A stretch of DNA of 64,000 nt, from assembly GCF_946479755.1 (NCBI RefSeq), contig NZ_CAMLHC010000013.1, positions 62,001 to 126,000 on the forward strand, written 5' to 3'. This document shows, piece by piece, positions 16,635 through 25,238 of this stretch. Under the pieces are notes generated by a model, which searched no databases, had not been told where the DNA came from, and was given only the letters and a program-made list of their open reading frames with translations. Numbering within the stretch: the first letter of the stretch is position 1; each line of letters begins with the position of its first letter. This DNA is from an uncultured Chitinophaga sp. GTDB lineage: Bacteria > Bacteroidota > Bacteroidia > Chitinophagales > Chitinophagaceae. The position numbers and the translations under genes were made by a program.

Positions 16635-17165
16635 TTAATCAACCAGAATGACTTCATCTTTCCCATCCCTTTGCTCCCATAATACCCTTACTTTCTGGGA
16701 AATAAGAGCATCGATGGTGCGCCCGGTATAATCGGGCTGAATGGGCAGCTGGCGGCTGAACCGGCGATCTATCAACGCCAGCAGTTCCACCGAGGCCGGC
16801 CTGCCGAAGTCGAGCATGGCATCCAGCGCCGAACGGATCGTTCGTCCTGTATACAATACGTCGTCTATCAGCACCACCTTTTTATTTTCTATGGAGAAAT
16901 TAATGTTCGTTTCACTGGGCACATGGAGTGTCTTGCCCTTATTATAATCGTCCCTGTAAAATGTGATGTCCAGTTTGCCATAATGAATAGCAGTACCTGG
17001 CAGCAGTTTCTTCAACGTTTCATAAATCCTGTCTCCCAGGTAGATGCCACGTGGCTGCAACCCTATCAGCACCGTATTTTCAAACTGCAAATGATTCTCG
17101 ATCAGCTGATGGCAAAGCCTGTCTATTGTAATAGCCAGCTGTTTGCCGTTTAGTATGGTCTTCAA
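16635..17165 (-). CDS. pyrR: PyrR-type uracil phosphoribosyltransferase / pyrimidine regulator
   Basis: A 176-residue phosphoribosyltransferase, read from a TTG at 17165 (no ATG is available before the conserved region). The PRPP-binding loop VVLIDDVLYTGRTIRSALDA is clear, along with VLIGLQPRGIYLGDRI and DITFYRDD, which match PyrR. Bacillus PyrR both makes UMP from uracil and binds pyr mRNA leaders to cause attenuation. It is the gene upstream of pyrB (50-base gap). Because pyrB has its own promoter with almost no leader, RNA attenuation of pyrB by this protein looks unlikely; it may act only as an enzyme or elsewhere. Confidence 0.92.
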   Translation of the reverse strand: MKTILNGKQLAITIDRLCHQLIENHLQFENTVLIGLQPRGIYLGDRIYETLKKLLPGTAIHYGKLDITFYRDDYNKGKTLHVPSETNINFSIENKKVVLIDDVLYTGRTIRSALDAMLDFGRPASVELLALIDRRFSRQLPIQPDYTGRTIDALISQKVRVLWEQRDGKDEVILVD

Positions 17166-17185
17166 AACTATACGCTTTTAGTCGC

Positions 17186-17216
17186 CAAAAATACGGATTA
17201 ATGCCACACTTAAAAA
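17186..17216 (-). promoter_or_regulatory. Bacteroidota-type promoter of pyrR
   Basis: TATTTTTG (complement of 17186-17193) is a perfect -7 box, with TTTT (17213-17216) 19 bases upstream. It lies about 20 bases before the TTG start. Confidence 0.55.
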
Positions 17217-17320
17217 GATGAATATCAGAAAGTCGCAAGATAAATATCAGCATCTTTCATTTTTCTGCGTGAAAGATTTCGTTTATATAGCAACAAATTT
17301 ATATTCAATCATCCTGTTTT

Positions 17321-17956
17321 ATGAAAAAAATTGTCATTTCTGTACTGGCAGCTGCGGCGTTTCTGGGCAGCAGTCAGTTGTTTGCCCAACAAAAGAAACA
17401 TTTTATCAGCGCCGGCGCCGGATTTTCCGATCAGAATAATATTTACGCTGCAGGCGAGGGCGCCATCGGCAGAAGTTCGGCGCACTATGTGAATATTTCA
17501 CTGTCCTACGGTTATTACTTTAAAGAGCGCTGGGCTTTCGGCATTCTGGGAGCATACAGCACCACTAACAGTGATAACACAATGCCGTCTAAAAGCAGCA
17601 ACTGGAATGTAGGGCCATTTGTCCGGTACGAACAGCCTATCTGGAACAGCCGCCTGTCTGTATACGCAGACGGTGCTGCCTTGGCAAGTTTCACCAAAAT
17701 TGACGCCGATACTGAGCCGGTTACAGGTGTTCACTACAGCGAACAAAAAGCTTCCGGCTACAACCTCTCGATAACCCCCGGCCTGCTGTTTCATCTGACG
17801 CCATCCTTTTCGCTGACCGCGAATATGGGATCTGTCTTTGCCGCCGGGGTGCGAACGACCAAAGTGGGCAGCATAAAATCCACGTCTTCAGAGGCAGGGC
17901 TGTTTAAGGACTTCAGGCTAAACAATGTTATGTTCGGCATCAACTTCCACTTCTAA
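17321..17956 (+). CDS. Small outer membrane beta-barrel protein
   Basis: The 211-residue protein has a signal peptide (MKKIVISVLAAAAFLGSSQL, cut after FAQ) and then alternating strands rich in Tyr, Ser and Gly (YVNISLSYGYYFKERWAFGI, VGPFVRYEQPIW, YNLSITPGLLFHLTPSFSLT), ending VMFGINFHF with a terminal phenylalanine. This is the pattern of the OmpA/OprF-like eight-strand porin family that is common in Bacteroidota. No enzymatic motif is seen. It stands alone between divergent pyrR and the peroxiredoxin gene, with its own terminator. Function unknown. Confidence 0.85.
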   Translation: MKKIVISVLAAAAFLGSSQLFAQQKKHFISAGAGFSDQNNIYAAGEGAIGRSSAHYVNISLSYGYYFKERWAFGILGAYSTTNSDNTMPSKSSNWNVGPFVRYEQPIWNSRLSVYADGAALASFTKIDADTEPVTGVHYSEQKASGYNLSITPGLLFHLTPSFSLTANMGSVFAAGVRTTKVGSIKSTSSEAGLFKDFRLNNVMFGINFHF

Positions 17957-17961
17957 AAAAC

Positions 17962-17998
17962 GATAGCGGGAAATTAGTTACACTGATTTCCCGCTATC
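17962..17998 (+). terminator. Hairpin after the beta-barrel gene
   Basis: A 13-bp perfect stem (17962-17974 with 17986-17998) starts six bases after the stop codon. The tail TGTTG is not a long T-run, so termination may be partial; the next gene's -7 region overlaps its end. Confidence 0.65.
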
Positions 17999-18015
17999 TG
18001 TTGTACTTTAGTTCT

Positions 18016-18030
18016 ACCAAATCATTTGGT
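18016..18030 (+). promoter_or_regulatory. Perfect palindrome abutting the peroxiredoxin start codon
   Basis: ACCAAATCATTTGGT has seven-base perfect arms about a central C and ends on the base before the ATG at 18031. It occupies the place where a ribosome would bind. It could be a repressor site or an mRNA hairpin that limits translation. Confidence 0.45.
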
Positions 18031-18546
18031 ATGAAAACACTCAAGCTAATCATTGCCATGGCCGCTTTTTTGCAATTCTGGAGTCCATCTGCTGAAGGAC
18101 AGATCAAAGCCGGGGACAAAGTCCCGGTATTCAGCCTGCAGGACCAAAACGGGAAGACATTTGACATCAATACAGTATTGGGCAAGCAGCCCCTGGTCAT
18201 CTATTTCTATCCGAAAGACGAAACCAGTGTATGCACGAAAGAAGCCTGTTCTTTCCGCGACGCCTACCAGGATTTTCAGCGCTACGGCGCCATTGTGATC
18301 GGTATCAGCGCAGATAATGTCGCTTCCCACAGAAGCTTTGCCACCCACCATAACCTGCCCTTCACTTTACTCAGTGATACCAAAAACGAAGTCCGCAAGC
18401 TGTTTGGCGTGCCTAAAACATTTGTGATCCCGGGGCGCGTCACTTATATCGTAGATAAAAACGGGACGGTGGTACATACGTTCAACAGTCTCCGCGATGG
18501 CGAAAAACACGTAACAGAAGCGCTGGCAGCGCTGCAGAAGATGTAA
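18031..18546 (+). CDS. Peroxiredoxin of the BCP/AhpC-TSA type, exported
   Basis: From the ATG at 18031 the protein has 171 residues; the frame is open ten codons upstream only from a TTG. An N-terminal signal-like segment (MKTLKLIIAMAAFLQFW) precedes the fold that starts IKAGDKVPVFSLQDQNGKTF. The peroxidatic cysteine is C68 in DETSVCTKEACSFRD, and C73 is the likely resolving cysteine, the spacing typical of bacterioferritin comigratory protein (PrxQ). It reduces hydrogen peroxide and organic peroxides with thiol donors. The signal peptide suggests a periplasmic location, which is less usual for this class. Start choice is supported by the fit of the signal peptide. Confidence 0.9.
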   Translation: MKTLKLIIAMAAFLQFWSPSAEGQIKAGDKVPVFSLQDQNGKTFDINTVLGKQPLVIYFYPKDETSVCTKEACSFRDAYQDFQRYGAIVIGISADNVASHRSFATHHNLPFTLLSDTKNEVRKLFGVPKTFVIPGRVTYIVDKNGTVVHTFNSLRDGEKHVTEALAALQKM

Positions 18547-18549
18547 GGA

Positions 18550-18939
18550 TCAGAGCTTGCGCAGGTCCCTGAAAGAAGAGATTTCTTCCTTCAGCTGGAA
18601 CAGGTGTATGCTCCAGATAAGCCCCTGTACAAGGGTATAGGCGGTGAGGGCGAGGAAAACGGAAAGCTCTTTCACGTTGCCCATTTTATCTGCCATCATG
18701 AGTATTCTCACCAGGAAAATTGCGGCTAACGCCAGGAATATCAGCACTTTGGTCCCTTTTTTCTTCAGCTGCTGACGGAAATAGGCGTCATAGGCCAGGC
18801 TCGCCTGCTGTGCCGCTTCCTGCGGCGCATAGCCGCCGGCGATGAGGCGTTGTTCCAGGTCAGCCACCCGCCACTGTTTATGCGGTTCTCCGAAGTATTG
18901 TTGGGCGATCGTGCTGACTGCTTCTTTTCCTGTCTCCAT
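18550..18939 (-). CDS. Small membrane protein of unknown function
   Basis: A 129-residue protein with an N-terminal soluble part (about 1-60; IAQQYFGEPHKQWRVADLEQ, then RLIAGGYAPQEAAQQASLAY, which looks like a short helical, UBA-like bundle) followed by two membrane helices (VLIFLALAAIFLVRILMM and LSVFLALTAYTLVQGLIW). I do not recognise the family. It ends three bases from the convergent peroxiredoxin stop and lies downstream of pruA, from which a terminator separates it. Confidence 0.75.
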   Translation of the reverse strand: METGKEAVSTIAQQYFGEPHKQWRVADLEQRLIAGGYAPQEAAQQASLAYDAYFRQQLKKKGTKVLIFLALAAIFLVRILMMADKMGNVKELSVFLALTAYTLVQGLIWSIHLFQLKEEISSFRDLRKL

Positions 18940-18971
18940 GTCTGGTCATTTGTTTCATTTACAAAATAAGT

Positions 18972-19003
18972 AAAAGGCGATGAATAAACATTCATCGCCT
19001 TTT
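18972..19003 (-). terminator. Terminator of pruA
   Basis: AAAAGGCGATGAA (18972-18984) pairs perfectly with TTCATCGCCTTTT (18991-19003) around a six-base loop; the stem ends give a T-run in either direction. It lies 24 bases after the pruA stop on the minus strand. Confidence 0.85.
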
Positions 19004-19027
19004 GTTTATCATGAACATTTGAAGTTC

Positions 19028-20659
19028 TTATGCTTCTTTCAGGAACGGGTACCGGTAGTCGGTAGCCGGAACGAAAGTTTCTTTGATGCTTCTGGCGCTC
19101 AGCCAACGGTACAGGTTCAGCATGGAACCGGCTTTGTCGTTGGTACCGGAAGCGCGGGCGCCGCCGAAAGGCTGCTGGCCTACTACTGCGCCGGTGGGTT
19201 TGTCATTGATGTAGAAGTTACCTGCGCTGTTCACCAGTTTCCGGGTAGCCAGTTCTACGGCGTAGCGGTCCTGCGCGATGATAGCGCCGGTGAGGGCGTA
19301 CTCTGAGGTGCTGTCTACCGTGTGCAGGATGTCTTCGAATTTCTCGCCGTCATAAACATAGATCGTTAATACGGGGCCGAAGATTTCTTCGCACATGGTC
19401 ACGTAGTTAGGATCGGTGGTTTCGATGACAGTAGGCTCAATGAAGTAACCTTCTGATTTGTTGTAGTTACCGCCGGCGATAATTTTCGCCTTGGGATCTT
19501 TTTTCGCGTTTTCGATGTACTGAGCGATCTTATCGAAAGAACGTTCATCGATCACTGCGTTGATGAAGTTGCTGAAGTCTTCAGTAGTACCCATTTTCAT
19601 GGACTTCAGATCGGCAACCAGTTTGGATTTTATCTGATCGGCAAGATTGCTTGGTATGTATGCACGGGAGGCGGCGGAGCATTTCTGGCCCTGGTATTCG
19701 AAGGCGCCGCGGGCGAGTGCGGTCACGGAGGTGTCCACATCGGCAGATTTGTGTATCACCACGAAGTCTTTACCACCTGTTTCACCCACGATGCGGGGGT
19801 AGGTTTTGTACTTGTGGATGTTTTCGCCGATAGTTTTCCACATGGTCTGGAACACGCCGGTGGAACCGGTGAAGTGGATTCCGGCAAAGTGAGGATCGGC
19901 AAAGCAGATATCGCCGATCAGCGGACCACCTGCGTAAACGAGGTTGATTACGCCTTCAGGCAGACCGGCTTCGATCATGATTTTCATGAACATGCTGGCT
20001 GCAAACACCTGTGTGTTGGCGGGTTTCCATACCACTACGTTGCCGCACATGGCAGCGGAGGTAGGCAGGTTGCCGGCGATGGCGCTGAAGTTGAAAGGCG
20101 TTACTGCCAGTACGAAACCTTCGAGGGGGCGGTACTCCACACGGTTGTGAGTCAGCGGGGCGCTCACGGGCTGTTGGCGGTATATTTCGCTCAGGAAGTG
20201 TACGTTGTAACGGAGGAAGTCGATCAGTTCGCAGGCGCTGTCGATCTCAGCCTGGTAGGCATTTTTACTCTGGCCGAGCATGGTGGCCGCGTTCATGTGG
20301 AAACGGTATTTGGTGGCGATCAGGTCGGCAGCGCGCAGGAAGATGCCGGCACGTGTTTCCCAGTCCATGTTCGCCCATTTCTCACGTGCTTCCAGTGCGG
20401 CAGCGATGGCTGCTTTCACATGGGAAGCGTCTCCCTGATGGAAATGACCCAACTTGTGCTTGATTTCATGCGGCGGGCGCAGGTCTACCGTGTTACCGGT
20501 GCGAACTTCCTTACCACCGATATACATCGGAATATCTGCCACTTCAGCTTTAAATGCTGCCAATTGCTTCTTCAGCGCAGCTCTTTCCGGGGAACCGGGT
20601 GCATAACTCAACACGGGCTCATTAGCAGGTGCAGCGTATTGAAAATATCCTGTATTCAT
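19028..20659 (-). CDS. pruA: L-glutamate gamma-semialdehyde dehydrogenase (1-pyrroline-5-carboxylate dehydrogenase)
   Basis: The ATG at 20659 (MNTGYFQYAAPANEPV) is preceded by a CTGAGGAA site; a longer frame to 20722 would contain the promoter, so I reject it. The product has 543 residues, the length of the eukaryote-like single-function P5CDH group. It oxidises glutamate semialdehyde to glutamate with NAD in proline and ornithine breakdown. Seen motifs: FNFSAIAGNLPTSAAMCGNV (cofactor site), IVGETGGKDFVVIHKSADVD (catalytic Glu region), GQKCSAASRAYIP (catalytic Cys), EEIFGPVLTIYVYD. The ornithine aminotransferase gene rocD, which makes its substrate, is in the same window at 59361 but is not linked to it. 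Confidence 0.96.
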   Translation of the reverse strand: MNTGYFQYAAPANEPVLSYAPGSPERAALKKQLAAFKAEVADIPMYIGGKEVRTGNTVDLRPPHEIKHKLGHFHQGDASHVKAAIAAALEAREKWANMDWETRAGIFLRAADLIATKYRFHMNAATMLGQSKNAYQAEIDSACELIDFLRYNVHFLSEIYRQQPVSAPLTHNRVEYRPLEGFVLAVTPFNFSAIAGNLPTSAAMCGNVVVWKPANTQVFAASMFMKIMIEAGLPEGVINLVYAGGPLIGDICFADPHFAGIHFTGSTGVFQTMWKTIGENIHKYKTYPRIVGETGGKDFVVIHKSADVDTSVTALARGAFEYQGQKCSAASRAYIPSNLADQIKSKLVADLKSMKMGTTEDFSNFINAVIDERSFDKIAQYIENAKKDPKAKIIAGGNYNKSEGYFIEPTVIETTDPNYVTMCEEIFGPVLTIYVYDGEKFEDILHTVDSTSEYALTGAIIAQDRYAVELATRKLVNSAGNFYINDKPTGAVVGQQPFGGARASGTNDKAGSMLNLYRWLSARSIKETFVPATDYRYPFLKEA

Positions 20660-20707
20660 TTCCTCAGATTTTGTTGGTGTATCTATTAACAAAAAAAGTT
20701 TCCGCTG

Positions 20708-20736
20708 CAAATTTACGGTCAAATTCGCAGCAGAAA
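20708..20736 (-). promoter_or_regulatory. Bacteroidota-type promoter of pruA
   Basis: TAAATTTG (complement of 20708-20715) fits the -7 consensus exactly, with TTTC (20733-20736) 17 bases upstream. It lies about 49 bases before the ATG at 20659. Confidence 0.6.
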
Positions 20737-20761
20737 CCTATTAATTATTTACCTATCATTA

Positions 20762-21857
20762 TCAATTATTGTCCTCTTCCTTCTGCATCATCAGGTAAGC
20801 CTTGATAAAACCGTTCAGCTCACCGTCCATTACAGGTCCCACGTTACCCACTTCAAAGTCGGTGCGGTGGTCTTTGATCATTTTGTAAGGATGGAACACA
20901 TAAGACCGTATCTGGGAACCCCATTCGATTTTACGCTTATTGGCATTGGCGGCGTTTTTCAGCTCTTCGCGCTTCCTGAGTTCCTCTTCGTACAGGCGTG
21001 ATTTCAGCATGGTGAGCGCCTTTTCGCGGTTCTCTCCCTGTGTACGTGCCTGCTGGCATTCGATGATGATGCCGGAAGGGACGTGTTTCAGGCGCACGGC
21101 TGTTTCCACCTTGTTCACGTTCTGTCCGCCTTTACCGCCCGACCGGTAGAATTCCCATTCCAGGTCGGCAGGGTTGACGGCGATCTCGATCGTGTCGTTC
21201 ACTAACGGGTATACATACACGGAAGCGAAAGAGGTATGCCTGCGGGCGTTTGAGTCGAAGGGCGAAATACGTACCAGCCGGTGTACACCGCTTTCCGCTT
21301 TCAGATGTCCGTAGGCAAAATCGCCGTCGAACTCCAGGGTGGCGGATTTGATGCCAGCGCCATCGCCGTACTGCGTGTCAATTTCCGATACTTTCCATCC
21401 CTGCTTTTCGCCATACATGCGGTACATGCGCAGCAGCATTTCAGCCCAGTCCTGGCTTTCGGTGCCGCCGGCGCCCGAGTTGATGGTTAATACGGCCGGC
21501 ATTTCGTCTTCCGGCTGGTTCAGGGTGGATTTGAATTCAAGATCTTCCAAAGCGGTCAACGCAGTGCTGTAAGCCTGCTCCACCTCTTCTTCCGTAGCCT
21601 CTCCTTCTTTAAAGAAATCATTGAGCACGCTGCTGTCTTCAATGGCGGTATGCACATTGTCGTACAGGTCTACCCAATATTTGTTTACCTTAATTTCCTT
21701 CAGGATAGAAGTCGCTCTGGCATTATCATCCCAGAATCCGGGGGCCAGGCTCAGTTGTTTGTCGTTTTCGATTTTAGCTATGCGGTCAGGGACGTTAAAG
21801 AAAACCTCCCAGGACATAAAGACGGTCCCTCATAGCTTTAAGTTGCTCTGCTGTCAT
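20762..21857 (-). CDS. prfB: Peptide chain release factor 2, expressed through a +1 programmed frameshift
   Basis: The main frame (from about 21794 down) lacks a proper N-terminus. A 20-codon frame starting at the ATG at 21857 ([20 protein letters not shown]) ends in TAA at 21795-21797; slipping +1 at CTT joins it to [13 protein letters not shown] and gives an RF2 of 364 residues. RF2 frees finished proteins at UGA and UAA codons. Seen: the stop-codon reading tripeptide in [14 protein letters not shown], and the catalytic GGQ in [15 protein letters not shown]. The slip site has a Shine-Dalgarno-like GGGAGG four bases upstream of CTT, as in other bacteria. A -7 box (21864-21871) stands six bases before the ATG, so the message has almost no leader. 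Confidence 0.93.
21794..21810 (-). promoter_or_regulatory. prfB +1 frameshift site with UAA in place of UGA
   Basis: On the minus strand the sequence reads GGGAGG TTTT CTT TAA C: Shine-Dalgarno-like stimulator, four-base spacer, slippery CTT, stop, then C. The classic site is CTT TGA C. Zero frame stops at TAA; +1 frame continues as the RF2 body. Confidence 0.9.
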
Positions 21858-21863
21858 AGCGGG

Positions 21864-21871
21864 CAAATGTA
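21864..21871 (-). promoter_or_regulatory. -7 box of the prfB promoter
   Basis: TACATTTG (complement) matches TAnnTTTG exactly; no good -33 box is seen at 17-20 bases. Its edge lies six bases before the ATG at 21857. Confidence 0.45.
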
Positions 21872-22021
21872 TGTAAAAATGTGCAATTCTGCTAATGTAT
21901 TCACAATTCTGCAAAACGCTACTGCGATGCTTTAACATACCTTTAGCATAATTTTTGCAGCAGGAGCGGGAAACCACATCGGTAATATTTTTAAATAATA
22001 TTAAAAAAAGTTCCTATTACA

Positions 22022-22828
22022 ATGATGGTATCCCATGAAACCCTTCACTATAAAAACAAATCGGTATTCAACACCCTTGCCTTCGTGCTCATGATAGCCA
22101 CTAATGCGCTTTCATGGTTGCTGCCGATCAACGGCAAGCGGACCGCAGAGGTGTCTGACGAATACCCCAGTCTGTTTACACCACCGGGTTTCAGCTTTGC
22201 CATCTGGAGCCTCATCTACCTTTCGTTATGCTGCTTTGTGATTTACCAGCTGTGGCTGGCCTTCTCCGGCAAACGTCCCAACGTGCTGGCCCGCGTAATG
22301 GGCGCCATGAAAGAATGGTTCCTGATCAGCTGCGTGGTAAACGCCACCTGGCTCTTCGCCTGGCATTACGAACTGATACCTGTCACCGTAGGACTCATAC
22401 TCATTCTGCTGGCCGCGCTTTTTATCATTCATGTGAACTTCGGCATTGGCAACAGCAATCCCGGCATGGCGGAAAGATTGTTTATCCATGTACCTTTCAG
22501 CATTTACCTCGGATGGATCAGCATCGCCACGCTCGCCAACATCACGACCCTGCTGGTGTATGCCGGGTGGACCGGCAGCGTCACCTTCCAGGTATGGTGG
22601 ACCATCAGCATGATCGCGCTGGGCACCCTGATCAGCATAGGGATGATATTGCGGCGCAACAATATCCTGCATGCACTGGTAGCGGTGTGGGCGTTTTACG
22701 GCATACTCGTTAAAAGACGGGAAGCCGGGATACCCGAACAACAACCCATCATCCACAGTTGTATAATAGCTATCGGTATTATTGCCATCGCAATTTCCTG
22801 GCATTTATACAGGAAGCCTAGATCTTAA
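22022..22828 (+). CDS. TspO/MBR-related tryptophan-rich membrane protein
   Basis: The 268-residue protein has seven or eight hydrophobic helices and many tryptophans. The segment SLFTPPGFSFAIWSLIYLSL matches the motif found in the extended bacterial tryptophan-rich sensory protein family, and NATWLFAWHYELIPVT and IYLGWISIATLANITTLLVY are also typical. TspO proteins bind porphyrins or cholesterol-like ligands, but this longer group has no settled function. It diverges from prfB and is followed by pgi on the same strand after 45 bases, which hold a separate -7 box. Confidence 0.8.
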   Translation: MMVSHETLHYKNKSVFNTLAFVLMIATNALSWLLPINGKRTAEVSDEYPSLFTPPGFSFAIWSLIYLSLCCFVIYQLWLAFSGKRPNVLARVMGAMKEWFLISCVVNATWLFAWHYELIPVTVGLILILLAALFIIHVNFGIGNSNPGMAERLFIHVPFSIYLGWISIATLANITTLLVYAGWTGSVTFQVWWTISMIALGTLISIGMILRRNNILHALVAVWAFYGILVKRREAGIPEQQPIIHSCIIAIGIIAIAISWHLYRKPRS

Positions 22829-22840
22829 AAAGTAAAAGAT

Positions 22841-22848
22841 TATTTTTG
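22841..22848 (+). promoter_or_regulatory. -7 box of the pgi promoter
   Basis: TATTTTTG is an exact match to TAnnTTTG, 25 bases before the pgi ATG. No convincing -33 box is seen. Confidence 0.45.
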
Positions 22849-22873
22849 AGGCGCAATTAACTAAAGCTATTAT

Positions 22874-24529
22874 ATGTTTCCATCTACCAGTCCAGTGGCC
22901 ACCAAAGCGTGGCAGGCATTGCTAAAACATGCCGACGAAATGAAAAAGGTACAAATGCGTGCCTTGTTTATGGAAGACCAGGAACGTTTCAAAACGTTTT
23001 CGCTTCAACTGGAAGACACCCTGTTCGACTATTCCAAAAACCTGATCACGGAAGATACGCGCGCCCTGCTGTTGTCGCTGGCCGATGAATCCGGCGTAAA
23101 CGCCGCTATCAAGGCGATGTTCGGCGCAGAGAAGATCAACTTCACAGAAAACCGCGCCGTGCTGCATACCGCACTGCGCAACTTCTCCGGCAAGCCGGTG
23201 ATGCTCGACGGCCGCGACGTCATGCCGGACGTACTGGGCGTACTCAATAAAATGGACCACATCTGCCGGCAGGTACATTCCGGCGAATGGAAAGGTTATA
23301 CGGGCAAGCCTATACGTTATATCGTCAACATCGGTATCGGCGGCTCCGACCTCGGCCCGGTGATGGTGACCGAAGCACTGAAGCCTTACTGGAAACCAGG
23401 TATACAGCCTCACTTCGTGTCCAACGTGGACGGTACGCATATCGTGGAAACACTCAAAGAGGTGACACCCGACGAAACACTTTTCCTCATCGCGTCCAAA
23501 ACGTTCACCACGCAGGAAACCATGACCAACGCACATACCGCGCGTAACTGGTTCCTCGAACATGCCCAAGACGAAAAATTCGTCGCCAAACATTTTGTGG
23601 CGTTGTCTACCAACGAAAAAGCCGTTACGGCTTTCGGCATCGATCCCAACAACATGTTTGAATTCTGGGATTGGGTTGGCGGCCGCTACTCCCTGTGGTC
23701 CGCTATCGGCCTGTCTATTGCGCTGACCATCGGTTATGAAAATTTCACGGAACTGCTCAACGGCGCACATGCGGCTGACAACCACTTCACCCAGACACCG
23801 CTCGACCGTAATATACCCGCTATCATGGCGCTGGTAGGCCTCTGGAACGGTAACTTCCTCGGTGCCGCCACAGAAGCCATCCTGCCTTATGACCAGTACA
23901 TGCACCGCTTCGCGGCTTACTTCCAGCAAGGCAATATGGAAAGCAACGGCAAACATGTGGACCGCAACGGCACCCCCGTGCAGTACGAAACCGGCCCGAT
24001 CGTATGGGGCGAACCCGGCACCAACGGCCAACATGCATTCTACCAGCTGATACACCAGGGCACCCGGCTCATTCCATGCGATTTTATCGCACCAGCCATC
24101 AGCCACAACCCTATCGGCGACCATCATGTGAAACTGTTGTCTAACTTCTTCGCACAAACGGAGGCGCTCATGAACGGCAAAACCGAAGCAGAGGTGTTAG
24201 CGGAACTGCAAAAGGCCAATACCTCCGAAGAAGAAATCAAACGGGTGCTGCCTTATAAAGTATTTACCGGCAACCGTCCGTCAAACTCCTTCCTGCTGAA
24301 GCAGATCACACCGCGCTCCCTGGGCATGCTGATCGCATTCTATGAGCACAAGATCTTTGTACAGGGCGTTATCTGGAATATCTACAGCTTCGATCAGTGG
24401 GGTGTGGAACTGGGTAAACAACTGGCCGGCAAGATCCTTCCGGAGCTGCAGAATGAGGATTACATCACTAACCATGACGCCAGTACGAATGGTTTGATCA
24501 ATGCCTTCAAAGCACTGAGAAAACAATAG
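22874..24529 (+). CDS. pgi: Glucose-6-phosphate isomerase
   Basis: The 551-residue enzyme interconverts glucose 6-phosphate and fructose 6-phosphate in glycolysis and gluconeogenesis. Family signatures are [20 protein letters not shown] and [34 protein letters not shown] and [14 protein letters not shown] form the sugar phosphate site; the catalytic Glu and His lie in [12 protein letters not shown] and [18 protein letters not shown]. Length matches the E. coli-type (549 residues). It is a single gene with a -7 box before it and a strong terminator after it. Confidence 0.98.
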   Translation: MFPSTSPVATKAWQALLKHADEMKKVQMRALFMEDQERFKTFSLQLEDTLFDYSKNLITEDTRALLLSLADESGVNAAIKAMFGAEKINFTENRAVLHTALRNFSGKPVMLDGRDVMPDVLGVLNKMDHICRQVHSGEWKGYTGKPIRYIVNIGIGGSDLGPVMVTEALKPYWKPGIQPHFVSNVDGTHIVETLKEVTPDETLFLIASKTFTTQETMTNAHTARNWFLEHAQDEKFVAKHFVALSTNEKAVTAFGIDPNNMFEFWDWVGGRYSLWSAIGLSIALTIGYENFTELLNGAHAADNHFTQTPLDRNIPAIMALVGLWNGNFLGAATEAILPYDQYMHRFAAYFQQGNMESNGKHVDRNGTPVQYETGPIVWGEPGTNGQHAFYQLIHQGTRLIPCDFIAPAISHNPIGDHHVKLLSNFFAQTEALMNGKTEAEVLAELQKANTSEEEIKRVLPYKVFTGNRPSNSFLLKQITPRSLGMLIAFYEHKIFVQGVIWNIYSFDQWGVELGKQLAGKILPELQNEDYITNHDASTNGLINAFKALRKQ

Positions 24530-24543
24530 TACAAGGCTGCACA

Positions 24544-24590
24544 TAAAAGAGCATCGCCCACTGAAATATTCAGTGGGCGATGCTCTTTTA
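24544..24590. terminator. Bidirectional terminator between pgi and the PUR-like gene
   Basis: A 22-bp perfect stem (24544-24565 with 24569-24590) with a three-base loop and T-runs on both sides, between two convergent genes. Confidence 0.9.
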
Positions 24591-24649
24591 TAACTTAATA
24601 CGACGGTGATTCCTTGCGTTAGTAGTTAGTAATCTTAGGGAAATCACAG

Positions 24650-25081
24650 TTACCATTTGTCTACCTCGTCAGCGCTATGTGAAGCCGGGGCGGACGCCGC
24701 AATCGGAGCTGCAGTGGCAACTACTTCAGCGGTACGGGTTACCTCGCTGTCGCCTTCTGTTTCATCCTGATCTTCCTGCACATAATCGTGATTGTAGGCA
24801 TCAAAATCAAAATCGGGCATCAACTCAGTTTTAACGTAGTTGATAGTTTCGGTCAGCGCGTTCAGGAACTTGTTGAAGTCTTCCTTGTACAGGAATACTT
24901 TGTGCCTGTCATAACCGTTGTCATTAAAACGTTTTTTACTTTCTGTGATGGTCAGAAAGTAATCGTTTCCCCGAGTGGTCTTTACATCAAAGAAGTATGT
25001 CCTTCTTTTGCCCGCTTTCAATCGTTTAGAAAAGATGCTATCATTGTTTCTTTCCTGTTGATTGGTGTTTTCGTACGCCAC
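24650..25081 (-). CDS. DUF3276 / PUR-alpha-like nucleic acid-binding protein
   Basis: The 143-residue protein starts at a GTG (25081). Residues about 15-90 (IFSKRLKAGKRRTYFFDVKT, then DYFLTITESKKRF and HKVFLYKEDFNKFLNALTET) form a PUR repeat as found in the Bacteroidota/Spirochaete DUF3276 family, which dimerises to bind single-stranded DNA or RNA. The C-terminal third is acidic and low in complexity (QEDQDETEGDSEV). A perfect promoter lies 50-80 bases upstream. In Borrelia such a protein (BpuR) binds RNA and DNA and regulates expression; the role here is not known. Confidence 0.9.
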   Translation of the reverse strand: MAYENTNQQERNNDSIFSKRLKAGKRRTYFFDVKTTRGNDYFLTITESKKRFNDNGYDRHKVFLYKEDFNKFLNALTETINYVKTELMPDFDFDAYNHDYVQEDQDETEGDSEVTRTAEVVATAAPIAASAPASHSADEVDKW

Positions 25082-25130
25082 AGTTGATAGATTTAAGTGT
25101 TAACGAATCAAATCCTGTTACAATAAGGAA

Positions 25131-25160
25131 CAAATATACTATTGTTTTACAAATATCAAA
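25131..25160 (-). promoter_or_regulatory. Perfect Bacteroidota promoter of the PUR-like gene
   Basis: TTTG (complement of 25157-25160), 18 bases, then TATATTTG (complement of 25131-25138): both boxes fit the consensus exactly. The predicted leader is about 45 bases. Confidence 0.75.
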
Positions 25161-25238
25161 ATATTTTTAAATGATTTTGAAAAATCATAAAACCGGGCTG
25201 TAACAGGCCGTGGCAGAGACTATACAAGAGCGTGATTG

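Noticed and set aside
22922..24157. A 411-codon open frame on the minus strand across pgi
   Set aside because: It lies antisense inside a clear pgi gene, has no recognisable domain, and reflects the codon bias of the plus strand. The same holds for long antisense frames over susC (13573-14445), pruA (19751-20689), the acyl-CoA dehydrogenase (46856-47893) and the DPP IV gene (62521-63657).
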